Positions 16,748 to 28,069 of a DNA stretch of 64,000 nt are shown here, piece after piece. The notes under the pieces are model-generated. The model made no database searches, had not been told where the DNA came from, and saw nothing but the letters and a program-made list of their open reading frames with translations. The stretch comes from Streptomyces sp. R44 (GTDB lineage: Bacteria; Actinomycetota; Actinomycetes; Streptomycetales; Streptomycetaceae), in assembly GCF_041053105.1 (NCBI RefSeq), contig NZ_CP163444.1, forward strand, positions 3,038,001 through 3,102,000, in the 5' to 3' direction. Each line of letters begins with the position of its first letter. Position 1 is the stretch's first letter. A program made the translations under genes and the position numbers.

Positions 16748-18847
16748 CTAAACGGGCCGCGCGCCCGGGGGTGCCGTACGGGCGTTCTCCGTCGCCGTAC
16801 GGGCGTGCAGCTCGCGCAGCAGGGCGTGCGCCCGGGGCGAGGCGGCGAGCTCCTCCAGGGTGAGCGGCTGGCCGTCCGGGCCCGCGAGCGGCAGCCTCCA
16901 GTTGGGGTACTCGTCCCAGGTGCCCGGCAGGTTCTGCGGCCTGCGGTCGCCCACCGCGTCCGGCAGCCACACGCCCACCATCCGGGCCGGGGTCGCGAGC
17001 AGGAACCGGTGCACGGCCCTGATCTCCGCCTCCTCGTCGCCGGGACCCTCCGGGAGCAGCCCCTTCCGCTCGAACACGTCCAGCCACTCGGCGGTCTCCG
17101 CCGCGTCCGCCGCCCGCTCGCGCTCCAGGTCGCCGGCGAGCAGCCCGAGCCGGTGCCGCAGGCCGACGTGCTCGCCGGAGAGCCGGGCGGCGGTGGAGGG
17201 CAGGTCGTGGGTGGTGGCGGTGGCGACGCACTCCGCCCGCCACTCCCCCGCCGGCAGCGGGCGGCCGGTGCCCGCCCAGTCCCGCTCGAACCAGAGCACG
17301 GAGGTGCCGAACACCCCGCGCCGGGCCAGCTCCTCGCGTACGCCCGGCTCGACCGTGCCGAGGTCCTCGCCGATGACGAGGGCGCCCGCGCGGTGGGCCT
17401 CCAGGACGAGGACCGCGAGCATCGCCTCGGCGTCGTACCGGACGTACGTGCCCTCGGTGGGCTCGTGGCCCTCCGGCACCCACCACAGCCGGAACAGGCC
17501 CATCACATGGTCGATGCGCAGCGCGCCCGCGTGGCGCAGGAGTTCGCGCAGGAGTCCGCGGTACGGGGCGTAGCCGGCGGCGGCGAGGGCGTCGGGCCGC
17601 CAGGGCGGCAGGCCCCAGTCCTGACCCCGGGAGTTGAAGGCGTCGGGCGGGGCGCCGACCGACATGCCGGCCGCGAAGGCCTCCTGCTGGGCCCAGGCGT
17701 CCGAGCCCTCGGGGTGGACGCCGACCGCCAGGTCGTGGACGATCCCGATCTCCATGCCGGCCTCGCGGGCGGCCGCGGCGGCGCCGGCGAGCTGCCGGTC
17801 CGTCAGCCAGGCGAGCCGGCAGTGGAAGTCGACCCGGGCGGCCAGGACGGGATCGGCGCGCACGGCGGTCTCCGCCGCGCGCGGGGTGCGCAGTTCCTCG
17901 GGCCAGCTCCGCCAGTGGTGGCCGTGGCGCTCGGCGAGGGCCTGGTAGGTGGCGTGGTCCTCCAGGGCGCGGCCCCGCTCGGCGAGGAAGTCGTGGAAGT
18001 CGGCGCGGCGGCCGGGACCGGGCTCCACGGAGCCGACCACCAGCTCCAGGGCCCGCCGCTTGAGCTCCCAGACGGCGTCCCGGTCGATCAGGGCACCCTT
18101 GCCGAGGACCCGTTCGCGCAGTTCGGCGGCCTCGGCGAGGATCCGGTCGAGCTCCTCGCGGCGCTCGGGGCCCACCAGGGCGTACTCGGGGATCTCCTCG
18201 ATCCGCAGATGGACGGGGTCCGGGAAGCGGCGCGAGGACGGGCGGTACGGCGAGGGGTCGCTGGGCGCCCCCGGCACGCCCGCGTGGAGCGGGTTGACCT
18301 GGACGAACCCGGCGCCGTGCGTGCGGCCCGCCCAGGCGGCGAGCTCCCGCAGGTCGCCGAGGTCGCCCATGCCCCAGGAGCGGGTGGAGAGCAGCGAGTA
18401 CAGCTGGACGAGCAGTCCGTACGCGCGCCGCCCCGGGCCGGGCACGCGCGCGGGGCTCACGATCAGGGTGCCGGTGGCCGCGCGCCCGTCCGGTGCCTGC
18501 GCCTCGACCGTGTGGACGCCGAGCGGAAGCCCCGACCAGTCCCGGCCGGTGACGACGGTGCCGTCCTCGGTGGTGACCCGCAGGCGGGTGCCCGGCGGGA
18601 GGTCCTCCGGCGGGCGGACCGGTCCGTCGCCGTGGTGGTGGACCAGGGTCGGGGGCATCAGGCGCTCCCGGTCGGCCCGTTCGGCCGCGTCGAGGGCGGC
18701 GGCGACCGCCTCCGGGGTGCCCGCGTCGACGCCGAGGGCGGCGAGGACGGCCACCACGGTGGCGTCCGGCACCGGCACGGTGACGCCTTCCGAGGGGCTG
18801 TGGGCGGTGGCGACGCCGTGACGGGCGGCGAGACGGGCCAGGGTCAC
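16748..18847 (-). CDS. malQ: 4-alpha-glucanotransferase (amylomaltase, GH77)
   Basis: The 699-residue cytoplasmic enzyme transfers glucan chains between maltodextrins in glycogen and maltose metabolism. The GH77 barrel starts at YGLLVQLYSLLSTRSWGMGDLGDL. The nucleophile Asp is in LRIDHVMGLFRLWWVPEG, the acid/base Glu in VIGEDLGTVEP, and the third acid in TTHDLPSTAARLSGEH. About 130 N-terminal residues form the extra beta-sandwich seen in bacterial MalQ of this length. The GTG start (18845-18847) follows the stop of a small upstream gene after one base (TGAAGTG), implying translational coupling. Confidence 0.95.
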   Translation of the reverse strand: MTLARLAARHGVATAHSPSEGVTVPVPDATVVAVLAALGVDAGTPEAVAAALDAAERADRERLMPPTLVHHHGDGPVRPPEDLPPGTRLRVTTEDGTVVTGRDWSGLPLGVHTVEAQAPDGRAATGTLIVSPARVPGPGRRAYGLLVQLYSLLSTRSWGMGDLGDLRELAAWAGRTHGAGFVQVNPLHAGVPGAPSDPSPYRPSSRRFPDPVHLRIEEIPEYALVGPERREELDRILAEAAELRERVLGKGALIDRDAVWELKRRALELVVGSVEPGPGRRADFHDFLAERGRALEDHATYQALAERHGHHWRSWPEELRTPRAAETAVRADPVLAARVDFHCRLAWLTDRQLAGAAAAAREAGMEIGIVHDLAVGVHPEGSDAWAQQEAFAAGMSVGAPPDAFNSRGQDWGLPPWRPDALAAAGYAPYRGLLRELLRHAGALRIDHVMGLFRLWWVPEGHEPTEGTYVRYDAEAMLAVLVLEAHRAGALVIGEDLGTVEPGVREELARRGVFGTSVLWFERDWAGTGRPLPAGEWRAECVATATTHDLPSTAARLSGEHVGLRHRLGLLAGDLERERAADAAETAEWLDVFERKGLLPEGPGDEEAEIRAVHRFLLATPARMVGVWLPDAVGDRRPQNLPGTWDEYPNWRLPLAGPDGQPLTLEELAASPRAHALLRELHARTATENARTAPPGARPV

Positions 18848-18848
18848 T

Positions 18849-19049
18849 TCACACTCCGGGGGACTCCGGGCCGCCCGCGCTGCCGGGGGCGGTGGGTTCG
18901 CTGGTCAGGGGGGCCGCGACGGCCAGCGGCGGCTCGCTGGTGAGGGGTGACGCGTCGGGCAGGGGCGGCTCGCTGGTCAGCGGTTCGCCGGCCGGCGCCG
19001 ACTGCTCGGGGATGTGTATCCGTCCGAGGTGACGGGCGGTCGTGGTCAC
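18849..19049 (-). CDS. Small repeat-containing protein upstream of malQ, unknown
   Basis: A 66-residue product starts at GTG 19047-19049 behind CGGGAG and stops one base before the malQ start, so it is probably translated and coupled to malQ. It opens TTTARHLGRIHIPEQ. The rest is built of a 12-residue unit beginning PLTSEP, present three times, in a low-complexity Pro/Ala/Ser stretch. No domain is recognised. It may be a leader that sets malQ translation, or a fast-evolving small protein. Confidence 0.5.
   Translation of the reverse strand: MTTTARHLGRIHIPEQSAPAGEPLTSEPPLPDASPLTSEPPLAVAAPLTSEPTAPGSAGGPESPGV
18898..18980. repeat. 36-bp tandem repeat, three copies
   Basis: TCGCTGG recurs at 18898, 18934 and 18970, each in a longer TCGCTGGTSAG context. 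The exact period is 36 bp (12 codons), encoding PLTSEP in each unit of the small protein upstream of malQ. Confidence 0.75.
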
Positions 19050-19284
19050 GGGGGTCTCCCGGTTCGTCTCGACAGGTGGACCTGGGCAATGACTAGAGCC
19101 CTACCCACCGCACCTCGTTTTACCGGCGGATCGTGGCGAAGTGACGTCACCTCGCCGACGGCTCGCCGGGCAAAGCCGACACATCGGCCACGCGCATTGA
19201 CACCTCCGTGCGACGGGTGGTGGGCTCGTGACCCACTCGTGACCAACCGGCAGAGCCGCCGGGGCCCGCCGAAGGGAGACCCGC
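19050..19284. promoter_or_regulatory. Divergent control region, malQ leader gene and GH84 gene
   Basis: This 235-bp intergenic stretch contains the perfect palindrome GTGACGTCAC (19141-19150). Close to the GH84 start it has two direct copies of CTCGTGACC (19225-19233 and 19236-19244), 11 bp apart. No clear -10/-35 pair was assigned. Confidence 0.4.
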
Positions 19285-22413
<3,129 letters not shown>

Positions 22414-22462
22414 GGGGTGAACCGCTCCTCGCCGGAAGCCCCGCGTACGCGAAAGGCCCGGC

Positions 22463-23026
22463 TCAACCCGTCGTCAGCGCCCTCACGGGGGTCTCTGCGA
22501 CGGAGTCGATCCGGGCCATGGCGTCCTCGGCGCCGTACGGCTCCAAGTAGGGCAGCCAGCGGGGGTCCCGGTGTCCGGTCCCGATGATCCGCCAGGCCAG
22601 GCCGGTCGGCGGGGCGGGTTGGTGCCGCAGCCGCCAGCCCAGCTCGCGCAGGTGCCGGTCGGCCTTGACGTGGTTGCAGCGGCGGCAGGCCGCCACGACG
22701 TTCTCCCAGGCGTGCGTGCCCCCGCGGCTGCGCGGGATGACGTGGTCGACGCTGGTCGCGACGGCCCCGCAGTACGCGCAGCGCCCGCCGTCGCGCGCGA
22801 AGAGCGCTCGGCGGGTCAAGGGAACGGGCCCCCGGTAGGGGACCCGCACGAAGCGCTTCAGTCGCACCACACTGGGAGCGGGGAGGACTTGGGTCTCGCT
22901 GTGCAGGAAGGCGCCGGACTCCTCGAGACAGAGAGCCTTGTTCTCCAGTACGAGGACGAGTGCGCGGCGGAGCGGTACGACGCCGAGCGGCTCGTACGAC
23001 GCGTTGAGGACCAGGACATGCGGCAC
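22463..23026 (-). CDS. HNH endonuclease family protein
   Basis: The 187-residue product carries a C-terminal HNH motif: FARDGGRCAYCG, then DHVIPRSRGG, then WENVVAACRRCNHVKADR, with two CxxC pairs (CAYC, CRRC) for a structural zinc. The N-terminal 75 residues (VLNASYEPLGVVPLRRALVL) are typical of a conserved actinobacterial HNH protein widely kept in core genomes. Its role is unproven, and its single-copy core location argues against a restriction enzyme. It is convergent with the GH84 gene and divergent from mscS. Confidence 0.88.
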   Translation of the reverse strand: MPHVLVLNASYEPLGVVPLRRALVLVLENKALCLEESGAFLHSETQVLPAPSVVRLKRFVRVPYRGPVPLTRRALFARDGGRCAYCGAVATSVDHVIPRSRGGTHAWENVVAACRRCNHVKADRHLRELGWRLRHQPAPPTGLAWRIIGTGHRDPRWLPYLEPYGAEDAMARIDSVAETPVRALTTG

Positions 23027-23282
23027 GGATGCCTCCTATGACGCCGGCGGCGCGTGGCTCGCGCCGGGACGAACTGCTCTCAGTCTCTCCTCATGCCTGG
23101 TCGCGGCGCCACCACGTATCGGGATCGGGGTGACGGGCCCGGGGTGTTCTCGACCACATCGGCATCTCTCCCCGGTATGTGCCCAGGTGAGGTCGGTCTC
23201 TCCCTCGAACAGGGCAACGGGAGCACGTCCGACGCCCCGTTAGTGTGGATGGCCTGCGTACGCGATGCCTGGAGGTTGTCCC

Positions 23283-24344
23283 GTGTCCTGGTCCGCCCTG
23301 GCGGCTGCCACCGAACCCGAACCGATGCCGGTGACTCTGGACGAGGCCGCGGAGAAGGCGACGAACGCCGCGAGCTGGGTGGAGGAGAACTGGTCCACCT
23401 GGCTGAACACGGGTCTGCGCATCCTGCTGATCCTGGTCGTGGCGCTGGTGCTGCGCTGGGCCGTCCGCCGGGCCCTGACCAAGCTGATCGACCGGATGAA
23501 CCGCTCCGCCCAGGCGGTGGAGGGGACCGCCCTCGGCGGTCTGCTGGTCAACGCCGAGCGGCGGCGGCAGCGCTCCGAGGCCATCGGCTCGGTGCTCCGC
23601 TCCGTGACGTCCTTCCTGATCCTGGGCACGGCCGGGCTGATGATCCTGGGCGCCTTCAAGATCGACCTGGCGCCGCTGCTCGCTTCGGCCGGTGTGGCCG
23701 GTGTGGCGATCGGTTTCGGCGCGCGGAACCTGGTGACGGACTTCCTGTCCGGGGTCTTCATGATCCTGGAGGACCAGTACGGCGTCGGCGACTCGGTCGA
23801 CGCGGGCGTGGCCTCCGGGGAGGTCGTCGAGGTGGGCCTGCGGGTGACCAAGCTGCGCGGGGTGGACGGCGAGATCTGGTACGTGCGCAACGGCGAGATC
23901 AAGCGGATAGGGAACCTCAGCCAGGGCTGGGCGACGGCCGGGGTGGACGTCACCGTCCGGCCGACGGAGGACCTGGAGCAGGTGCGGGCCGTGATCACCG
24001 AGGCGGGCGAGGCCATGGCGAAGGAGGAGCCCTGGAACGAGCGCCTCTGGGGTCCGGTGGAGGTGCTCGGTCTGAGCGAGGTGCTGCTGGACTCGATGAC
24101 GGTCCGGGTCTCGGTGAAGACGATGCCGGGCAAGAAGCTGGGCGTGGAGCGCGAGCTGCGCTGGCGCATCAAGCGGGGTCTTGACGAGGCCGGGATCCGG
24201 ATCGTGGGCGGGATTCCGCCGCAGGCCGAGGAGACGAAGGCCGACCCGACGGCCGGCATGGCGGCACCTTCGGCGTTCGCCTCGACGACCTCACCGCAGT
24301 CGGCGGCGGCGACGCCCCTGCCGAAGCCGGACCTCTCGAAGTAG
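23283..24344 (+). CDS. MscS-family mechanosensitive channel
   Basis: The 353-residue protein has an N-terminal helix near 40-60, further helices near 100-150, and the MscS pore/beta domain signature GFGARNLVTDFLSGVFMILEDQYGVGD. VRNGEIKRIGNLSQGW marks the cytoplasmic beta domain. It gates on membrane tension to release solutes in osmotic downshock. I chose GTG 23283 because GGAGG lies 8 bases upstream; an in-frame ATG at 23265 lacks a site. The C-terminal 40 residues are low-complexity and cytoplasmic. A terminator-like hairpin separates it from the ROK operon. Confidence 0.92.
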   Translation: MSWSALAAATEPEPMPVTLDEAAEKATNAASWVEENWSTWLNTGLRILLILVVALVLRWAVRRALTKLIDRMNRSAQAVEGTALGGLLVNAERRRQRSEAIGSVLRSVTSFLILGTAGLMILGAFKIDLAPLLASAGVAGVAIGFGARNLVTDFLSGVFMILEDQYGVGDSVDAGVASGEVVEVGLRVTKLRGVDGEIWYVRNGEIKRIGNLSQGWATAGVDVTVRPTEDLEQVRAVITEAGEAMAKEEPWNERLWGPVEVLGLSEVLLDSMTVRVSVKTMPGKKLGVERELRWRIKRGLDEAGIRIVGGIPPQAEETKADPTAGMAAPSAFASTTSPQSAAATPLPKPDLSK

Positions 24345-24358
24345 TCCCTGCTGTCCCT

Positions 24359-24399
24359 CACGCCCCCGCGGTAACGCTTTCGTTGCCTTCGGGGGTGTG
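24359..24399 (+). terminator. Hairpin between mscS and csnR
   Basis: CACGCCCCCG (24359-24368) pairs with CGGGGGTGTG (24390-24399), and an inner GGTAACG pairs with CGTTGCC, giving a nearly continuous hairpin 15 bp after mscS. It is upstream of the csnR promoter, so it acts as a terminator rather than an attenuator. Confidence 0.7.
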
Positions 24400-24414
24400 T
24401 CGCGTTCCCGGGTC

Positions 24415-24444
24415 TTGACGCCCGAGTGACGGCCGCCTTACCTT
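24415..24444 (+). promoter_or_regulatory. Predicted promoter of the csn operon
   Basis: TTGACG (24415-24420) and TACCTT (24439-24444) are separated by 18 bp, an acceptable HrdB-type promoter. The predicted start of transcription, near 24451, falls just before the palindromic operator. Confidence 0.6.
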
Positions 24445-24457
24445 CCTCCCAACCCAA

Positions 24458-24472
24458 TAGGAAACTTTCCTA
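24458..24472. promoter_or_regulatory. ROK-repressor operator, TAGGAAACTTTCCTA
   Basis: A perfect 7-bp inverted repeat around a central C lies 54 bp before the csnR start and just after the predicted transcription start. It matches the AGGAAA/TTTCCT palindrome that I recall for CsnR, the ROK repressor of Streptomyces chitosan utilisation. Confidence 0.75.
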
Positions 24473-24525
24473 ACAGTGCCCCTCACAGGTACTGCAGCCA
24501 CCGTACGAGGGCAGGTGCGAGTCCC

Positions 24526-25725
24526 ATGGCAACCCCCGGTACCCCGCGCGTACTGCGGGCCATGAACGACCGCGCCGCCCTGGACCTGCTCCTGGAGCAC
24601 GGCCCCCTCTCGCGGACCCGGATCGGCAAGCTCACCGGCCTGTCCAAGCCGACCGCGTCCCAGCTGCTCGCCCGTCTCGAAGCGGCCGGGCTCGTCGTGG
24701 CCACCGGCACCACCGAAGGCCTGCCCGGGCCCAACGCCCAGCTGTACGCGGTCAACGCGCGGGCCGCGTACGCCGCCGGGCTCGACGTCGACCAGCACCG
24801 CATCCACGCCGCCGTCGCCGACATCACGGGCGAGATCATCGGCGCGTTCGAGCTCCGCACCCCCGGCCGCTCCGCCTCCGGCGTCGTCCGCCAGGTCACC
24901 GACGCCCTCGACGGGGCCGTCAAGGCGGCCGGCATCACGCGTGAGGACGTACGGCGCCTGGTCATCGGCACCCCCGGCGCCTTCGACCCGGCCACCGGAC
25001 GCCTGCGGTACGCCTCCCACCTGCCCGGCTGGCACTCCCCCACCCTCCTGGAGGAGCTGGCCGCCGCCCTGCCGATGCCGTTCGAGTACGAGAACGACGT
25101 CAACCTCGTCGCCGTCGCCGAACAGCGCCTGGGCGCCGCCCGGGGCCACTCCGACTTCGCCGTGCTGTGGAACGAGGGGGGTCTCGGCGCCGCCCTCGTC
25201 CTCGGCGGGCGGCTGCACCGCGGCTTCACCGGCGGCGCCGGCGAGCTCGGCTTCCTGCCCGTGCCCGGCACCCCGCTCGTACGGCAGGTCACCAAGGCCA
25301 ACTCCGGCGGCTTCCAGGAGCTCGCCGGCATCCAGGCCGTGCCCCGGATCGCCCGCGAGGCCGGGATCGAGACCCCCGACCATCCGTACGTCCCCGTGGT
25401 GACCGGCCTCCTCGCCCGCGCCGCCGAGGCGCACACCGAGGACCCCCGGTACGCCGAGCTGCTGGACCGCTACGCCGAGCGCCTCGCCGTCGGACTCGCC
25501 TCCCTCGTGACCGTCCTCGACCCCGAACTGATCGTGCTCTCCGGAGACGCCCTCGTCCCCGGCGGCGAACCCCTCCGCGCGCGCGTGCAGTCCGAGCTCG
25601 CCGACCTCGCCCCCTCCCGGCCGCGGCTCGTCCTCTCCGCCGTGCGCCGCAGCCCCGTCCTGCGCGGGGCCCTCGAAAGCGCCCTCGCCACCACGCGTGA
25701 CGAGGTCTTCGACACCTCGCGCTGA
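24526..25725 (+). CDS. csnR: ROK-family transcriptional repressor, CsnR-like
   Basis: The 399-residue protein has an N-terminal winged helix-turn-helix (ALDLLLEHGPLSRTRIGKLTGLSKPTASQLLARL in parts, about 18-55). A ROK sugar-binding domain follows (AAGLDVDQHRIHAAVADITG; FEYENDVNLVAVAEQRLG; GGAGELGFLPV). The catalytic and zinc residues of ROK kinases are not conserved in the expected places, consistent with a sensor. It leads an operon with a sugar importer, GH4 enzyme and kinase and has a matching palindrome at its own promoter. This layout equals the S. coelicolor csnR-K operon for glucosamine oligosaccharides as I remember it. The effector would be a chitosan-derived oligosaccharide. The symbol rests on synteny, not on alignment. 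Confidence 0.85.
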   Translation: MATPGTPRVLRAMNDRAALDLLLEHGPLSRTRIGKLTGLSKPTASQLLARLEAAGLVVATGTTEGLPGPNAQLYAVNARAAYAAGLDVDQHRIHAAVADITGEIIGAFELRTPGRSASGVVRQVTDALDGAVKAAGITREDVRRLVIGTPGAFDPATGRLRYASHLPGWHSPTLLEELAAALPMPFEYENDVNLVAVAEQRLGAARGHSDFAVLWNEGGLGAALVLGGRLHRGFTGGAGELGFLPVPGTPLVRQVTKANSGGFQELAGIQAVPRIAREAGIETPDHPYVPVVTGLLARAAEAHTEDPRYAELLDRYAERLAVGLASLVTVLDPELIVLSGDALVPGGEPLRARVQSELADLAPSRPRLVLSAVRRSPVLRGALESALATTRDEVFDTSR

Positions 25726-25774
25726 CCGTCCCCGCCCCTCGCCAAGCCCCGAACCCGCCCAGGGAGACCCCGCC

Positions 25775-27118
25775 ATGCCCGTACGTCCGCGCAGAGCCGC
25801 CGCAGCGCTCGCCGCCACCGCCTCGATCGCCCTGTTCGCCTCCGCCTGTACCGGCTCCGCGAACAACGCGGCCTCCGACGACCCCAAGGCCGAGACCACC
25901 ATCACGTTCTGGCACGGCTGGTCGGCACCCGCCGAGGTCAAGGCGATCGAGGACAGCGTCGCCCGCTTCGAGAAGAGCCACCCGAACATCAAGGTGAAGC
26001 TCGTCGGCGACATCAACGACGAGAAGCTCGGCCAGGCGCTGCGGGCCGGCGGCTCGAACGGGCCGGACGTCGTCTCCTCGTTCACGACCTCCAACGTCGG
26101 CAAATTCTGCGCCTCGGGCGCGCTCGCGGACCTCAAGCCGTTCATAGAGAAGTCGAAGGTGGACCTGGACAAGACCTTCCCGAAGGTCCTCCAGCAGTAC
26201 ACCCAGTTCGAGGGCAAGCGCTGCGCCCTGCCGCTGCTCTCCGACGCGTACGGGCTCTACTACAACAAGGACGCGTTCAAGAAGGCCGGCCTCGACCCCG
26301 AGGCCCCGCCGAAGACCTGGTCCCAGTTCGCCGAGGTCGCCAAGCGGCTGACGAAGGCCAAGGGCGACTCGTACGAGCAGCTCGGCTTCATGCCGAACTA
26401 CCTCGGCTACGAGACCGTCGTCGAGCACTACATGTCCCAGTGGGACCACCGGTACTTCGACGAGAACGGCAAGTCGAACGTCGCCAAGGACCCGGCCTTC
26501 GCCGAGATGATGACGTACCAGAAGTCCCTGGCGGACTCCCTCGGCGGGTTCAAGAAGCTCGACAAGTACCGCACCACCTTCGGTGACGAGTGGGGCGCCA
26601 AGCACCCCTTCCACACCGGCCAGGTCGCCATGCAGCTGGACGGCGAGTGGCGGCTGAACTTCATCAAGGGCGCCAAGGTCGGCTTCGAGGTCGGCGTCGC
26701 GCCGCTCCCCGTCGCGGACGACGAGGCGGCCGAGTACGGCAAGGGCTACCTGTCCGGCACGATCATGGGCATCGCGCCGCAGAGCAAGAAGCAGAACGCG
26801 GCCTGGGAGCTGGTCAAGTACCTGACCACGGACACCGACGCCGTCGTGCAGTTCGCCAACGCCATCGGGAACGTGCCCTCCACCTTCGAGGCGCTGAAGT
26901 CCCCGAACCTGAAGTTCGACGACCGCTTCAAGGTCTTCCTGGACATCGCCCGGCACCCCGAGTCCACCACCATGGACGGCGCGGTGAACGGCCCCACCTA
27001 CCAGGAGACCCTCTCCGAACTCGCCCACAAGTACGAGAACGGCCAGATCACGGACCTCAAGAAGGGCCTCGCGGACACCGCGGCCCAGATCGACCGCGAC
27101 ATCGCAGCGACGAAGTAA
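25775..27118 (+). CDS. csnE: ABC sugar transporter, substrate-binding lipoprotein
   Basis: The 447-residue protein is a family-1 extracellular solute-binding protein. It has a basic signal peptide with a lipobox-like FASAC at about residue 27. The mature part begins ETTITFWHGWSAPAEVKAIED, typical of oligosaccharide binders, with GKRCALPLLSDAYGLYYNKDAF and the MQLDGEWRLNF site. By context it captures chitosan-derived glucosamine oligosaccharides. The ATG at 25775 follows AGGGAG and lies 49 bp after csnR. No ATPase gene is in the operon, so a shared MsiK-type ATPase must energise it, as is usual in Streptomyces. Confidence 0.88.
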   Translation: MPVRPRRAAAALAATASIALFASACTGSANNAASDDPKAETTITFWHGWSAPAEVKAIEDSVARFEKSHPNIKVKLVGDINDEKLGQALRAGGSNGPDVVSSFTTSNVGKFCASGALADLKPFIEKSKVDLDKTFPKVLQQYTQFEGKRCALPLLSDAYGLYYNKDAFKKAGLDPEAPPKTWSQFAEVAKRLTKAKGDSYEQLGFMPNYLGYETVVEHYMSQWDHRYFDENGKSNVAKDPAFAEMMTYQKSLADSLGGFKKLDKYRTTFGDEWGAKHPFHTGQVAMQLDGEWRLNFIKGAKVGFEVGVAPLPVADDEAAEYGKGYLSGTIMGIAPQSKKQNAAWELVKYLTTDTDAVVQFANAIGNVPSTFEALKSPNLKFDDRFKVFLDIARHPESTTMDGAVNGPTYQETLSELAHKYENGQITDLKKGLADTAAQIDRDIAATK

Positions 27119-27124
27119 CCCGCC

Positions 27125-28066
27125 ATGACCACGTACACGCTCCGATCGAAGCACCGGCGCAACGCGCTGCGCACCGCACTGTTCATGTCGCCCTGGCTGA
27201 TCGGGTTCGGCTTCTTCTTCGCCTATCCGCTGATCTCCACGCTGTACTTCTCGTTCATGCGCTACGACGGCCTCAACGCGCCGACCTGGCGGGGCCTGGA
27301 GAACTGGACGTACGTCTTCTCCGACCTGCCGAAGTTCTGGCCGGCGATGCAGAACACCCTCTGGCTGGCGGTCGTCATGGTGACCTGCCGGGTCGTCTTC
27401 GGCCTCGGCGTCGGCATGCTGATCACCAAGATCAAGACGGGCGCCGGGATCTACCGCACCCTCTTCTACCTGCCGTACCTGGCCCCGCCGGTGGCCGCCA
27501 CGCTCGCCTTCGTCTTCCTGCTCAACCCCGGCACCGGGCCGGTCAACTCGTTCCTGGAGGCGGTCGGCATCCCCGCCCCCTCCTGGTTCAACGACGCGGA
27601 CTGGGCCAAGCCGGCCCTCACGGTCCTCGCCGTGTGGGGCGTCGGCGACCTCATGGTCATCTTCATGGCCGCCCTGCTCGACGTGCCGAAGGAGCAGTAC
27701 GAGGCCGCCCAGCTGGACGGCGCGTCCCCGTGGCAGCGGTTCCGCTACATCACCCTGCCGAACATCTCGCCGATCGTGCTCTTCGCGGTCGTGACCGGGA
27801 TCATCGGCGCGATGCAGTACTACACCCAGCCGATCGTGGCCGCCAAGGTCGCCTCGGGCGTGATGGGCGGCTCCGGCGCGCCCTTCCAGCCCGGCTACCC
27901 GGACAACTCCACCCTGACCCTCCCGCAGCTGGTCTACAGCCTCGGCTTCAACCAGTTCAACTACGGCGCGGCCTGCGTGGTGGCGCTCGTGCTCTTCGCA
28001 CTCTCCATGGCCTTCACCGCGCTCCTCATGCGGCGGCGCGGCGGCCTGATCGGCTCGGGTGACTGA
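27125..28066 (+). CDS. csnF: ABC sugar transporter permease (MalF type)
   Basis: The 313-residue inner-membrane protein has six predicted helices and the EAA loop EQYEAAQLDGASPWQRFRY, which docks on the ATPase. It begins with a basic cytoplasmic segment (LRSKHRRNALRTAL) and starts 6 bp after csnE. With the next gene it forms the heterodimeric channel. Specificity is set by the binding protein. Confidence 0.9.
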   Translation: MTTYTLRSKHRRNALRTALFMSPWLIGFGFFFAYPLISTLYFSFMRYDGLNAPTWRGLENWTYVFSDLPKFWPAMQNTLWLAVVMVTCRVVFGLGVGMLITKIKTGAGIYRTLFYLPYLAPPVAATLAFVFLLNPGTGPVNSFLEAVGIPAPSWFNDADWAKPALTVLAVWGVGDLMVIFMAALLDVPKEQYEAAQLDGASPWQRFRYITLPNISPIVLFAVVTGIIGAMQYYTQPIVAAKVASGVMGGSGAPFQPGYPDNSTLTLPQLVYSLGFNQFNYGAACVVALVLFALSMAFTALLMRRRGGLIGSGD

Positions 28067-28069
28067 ACC

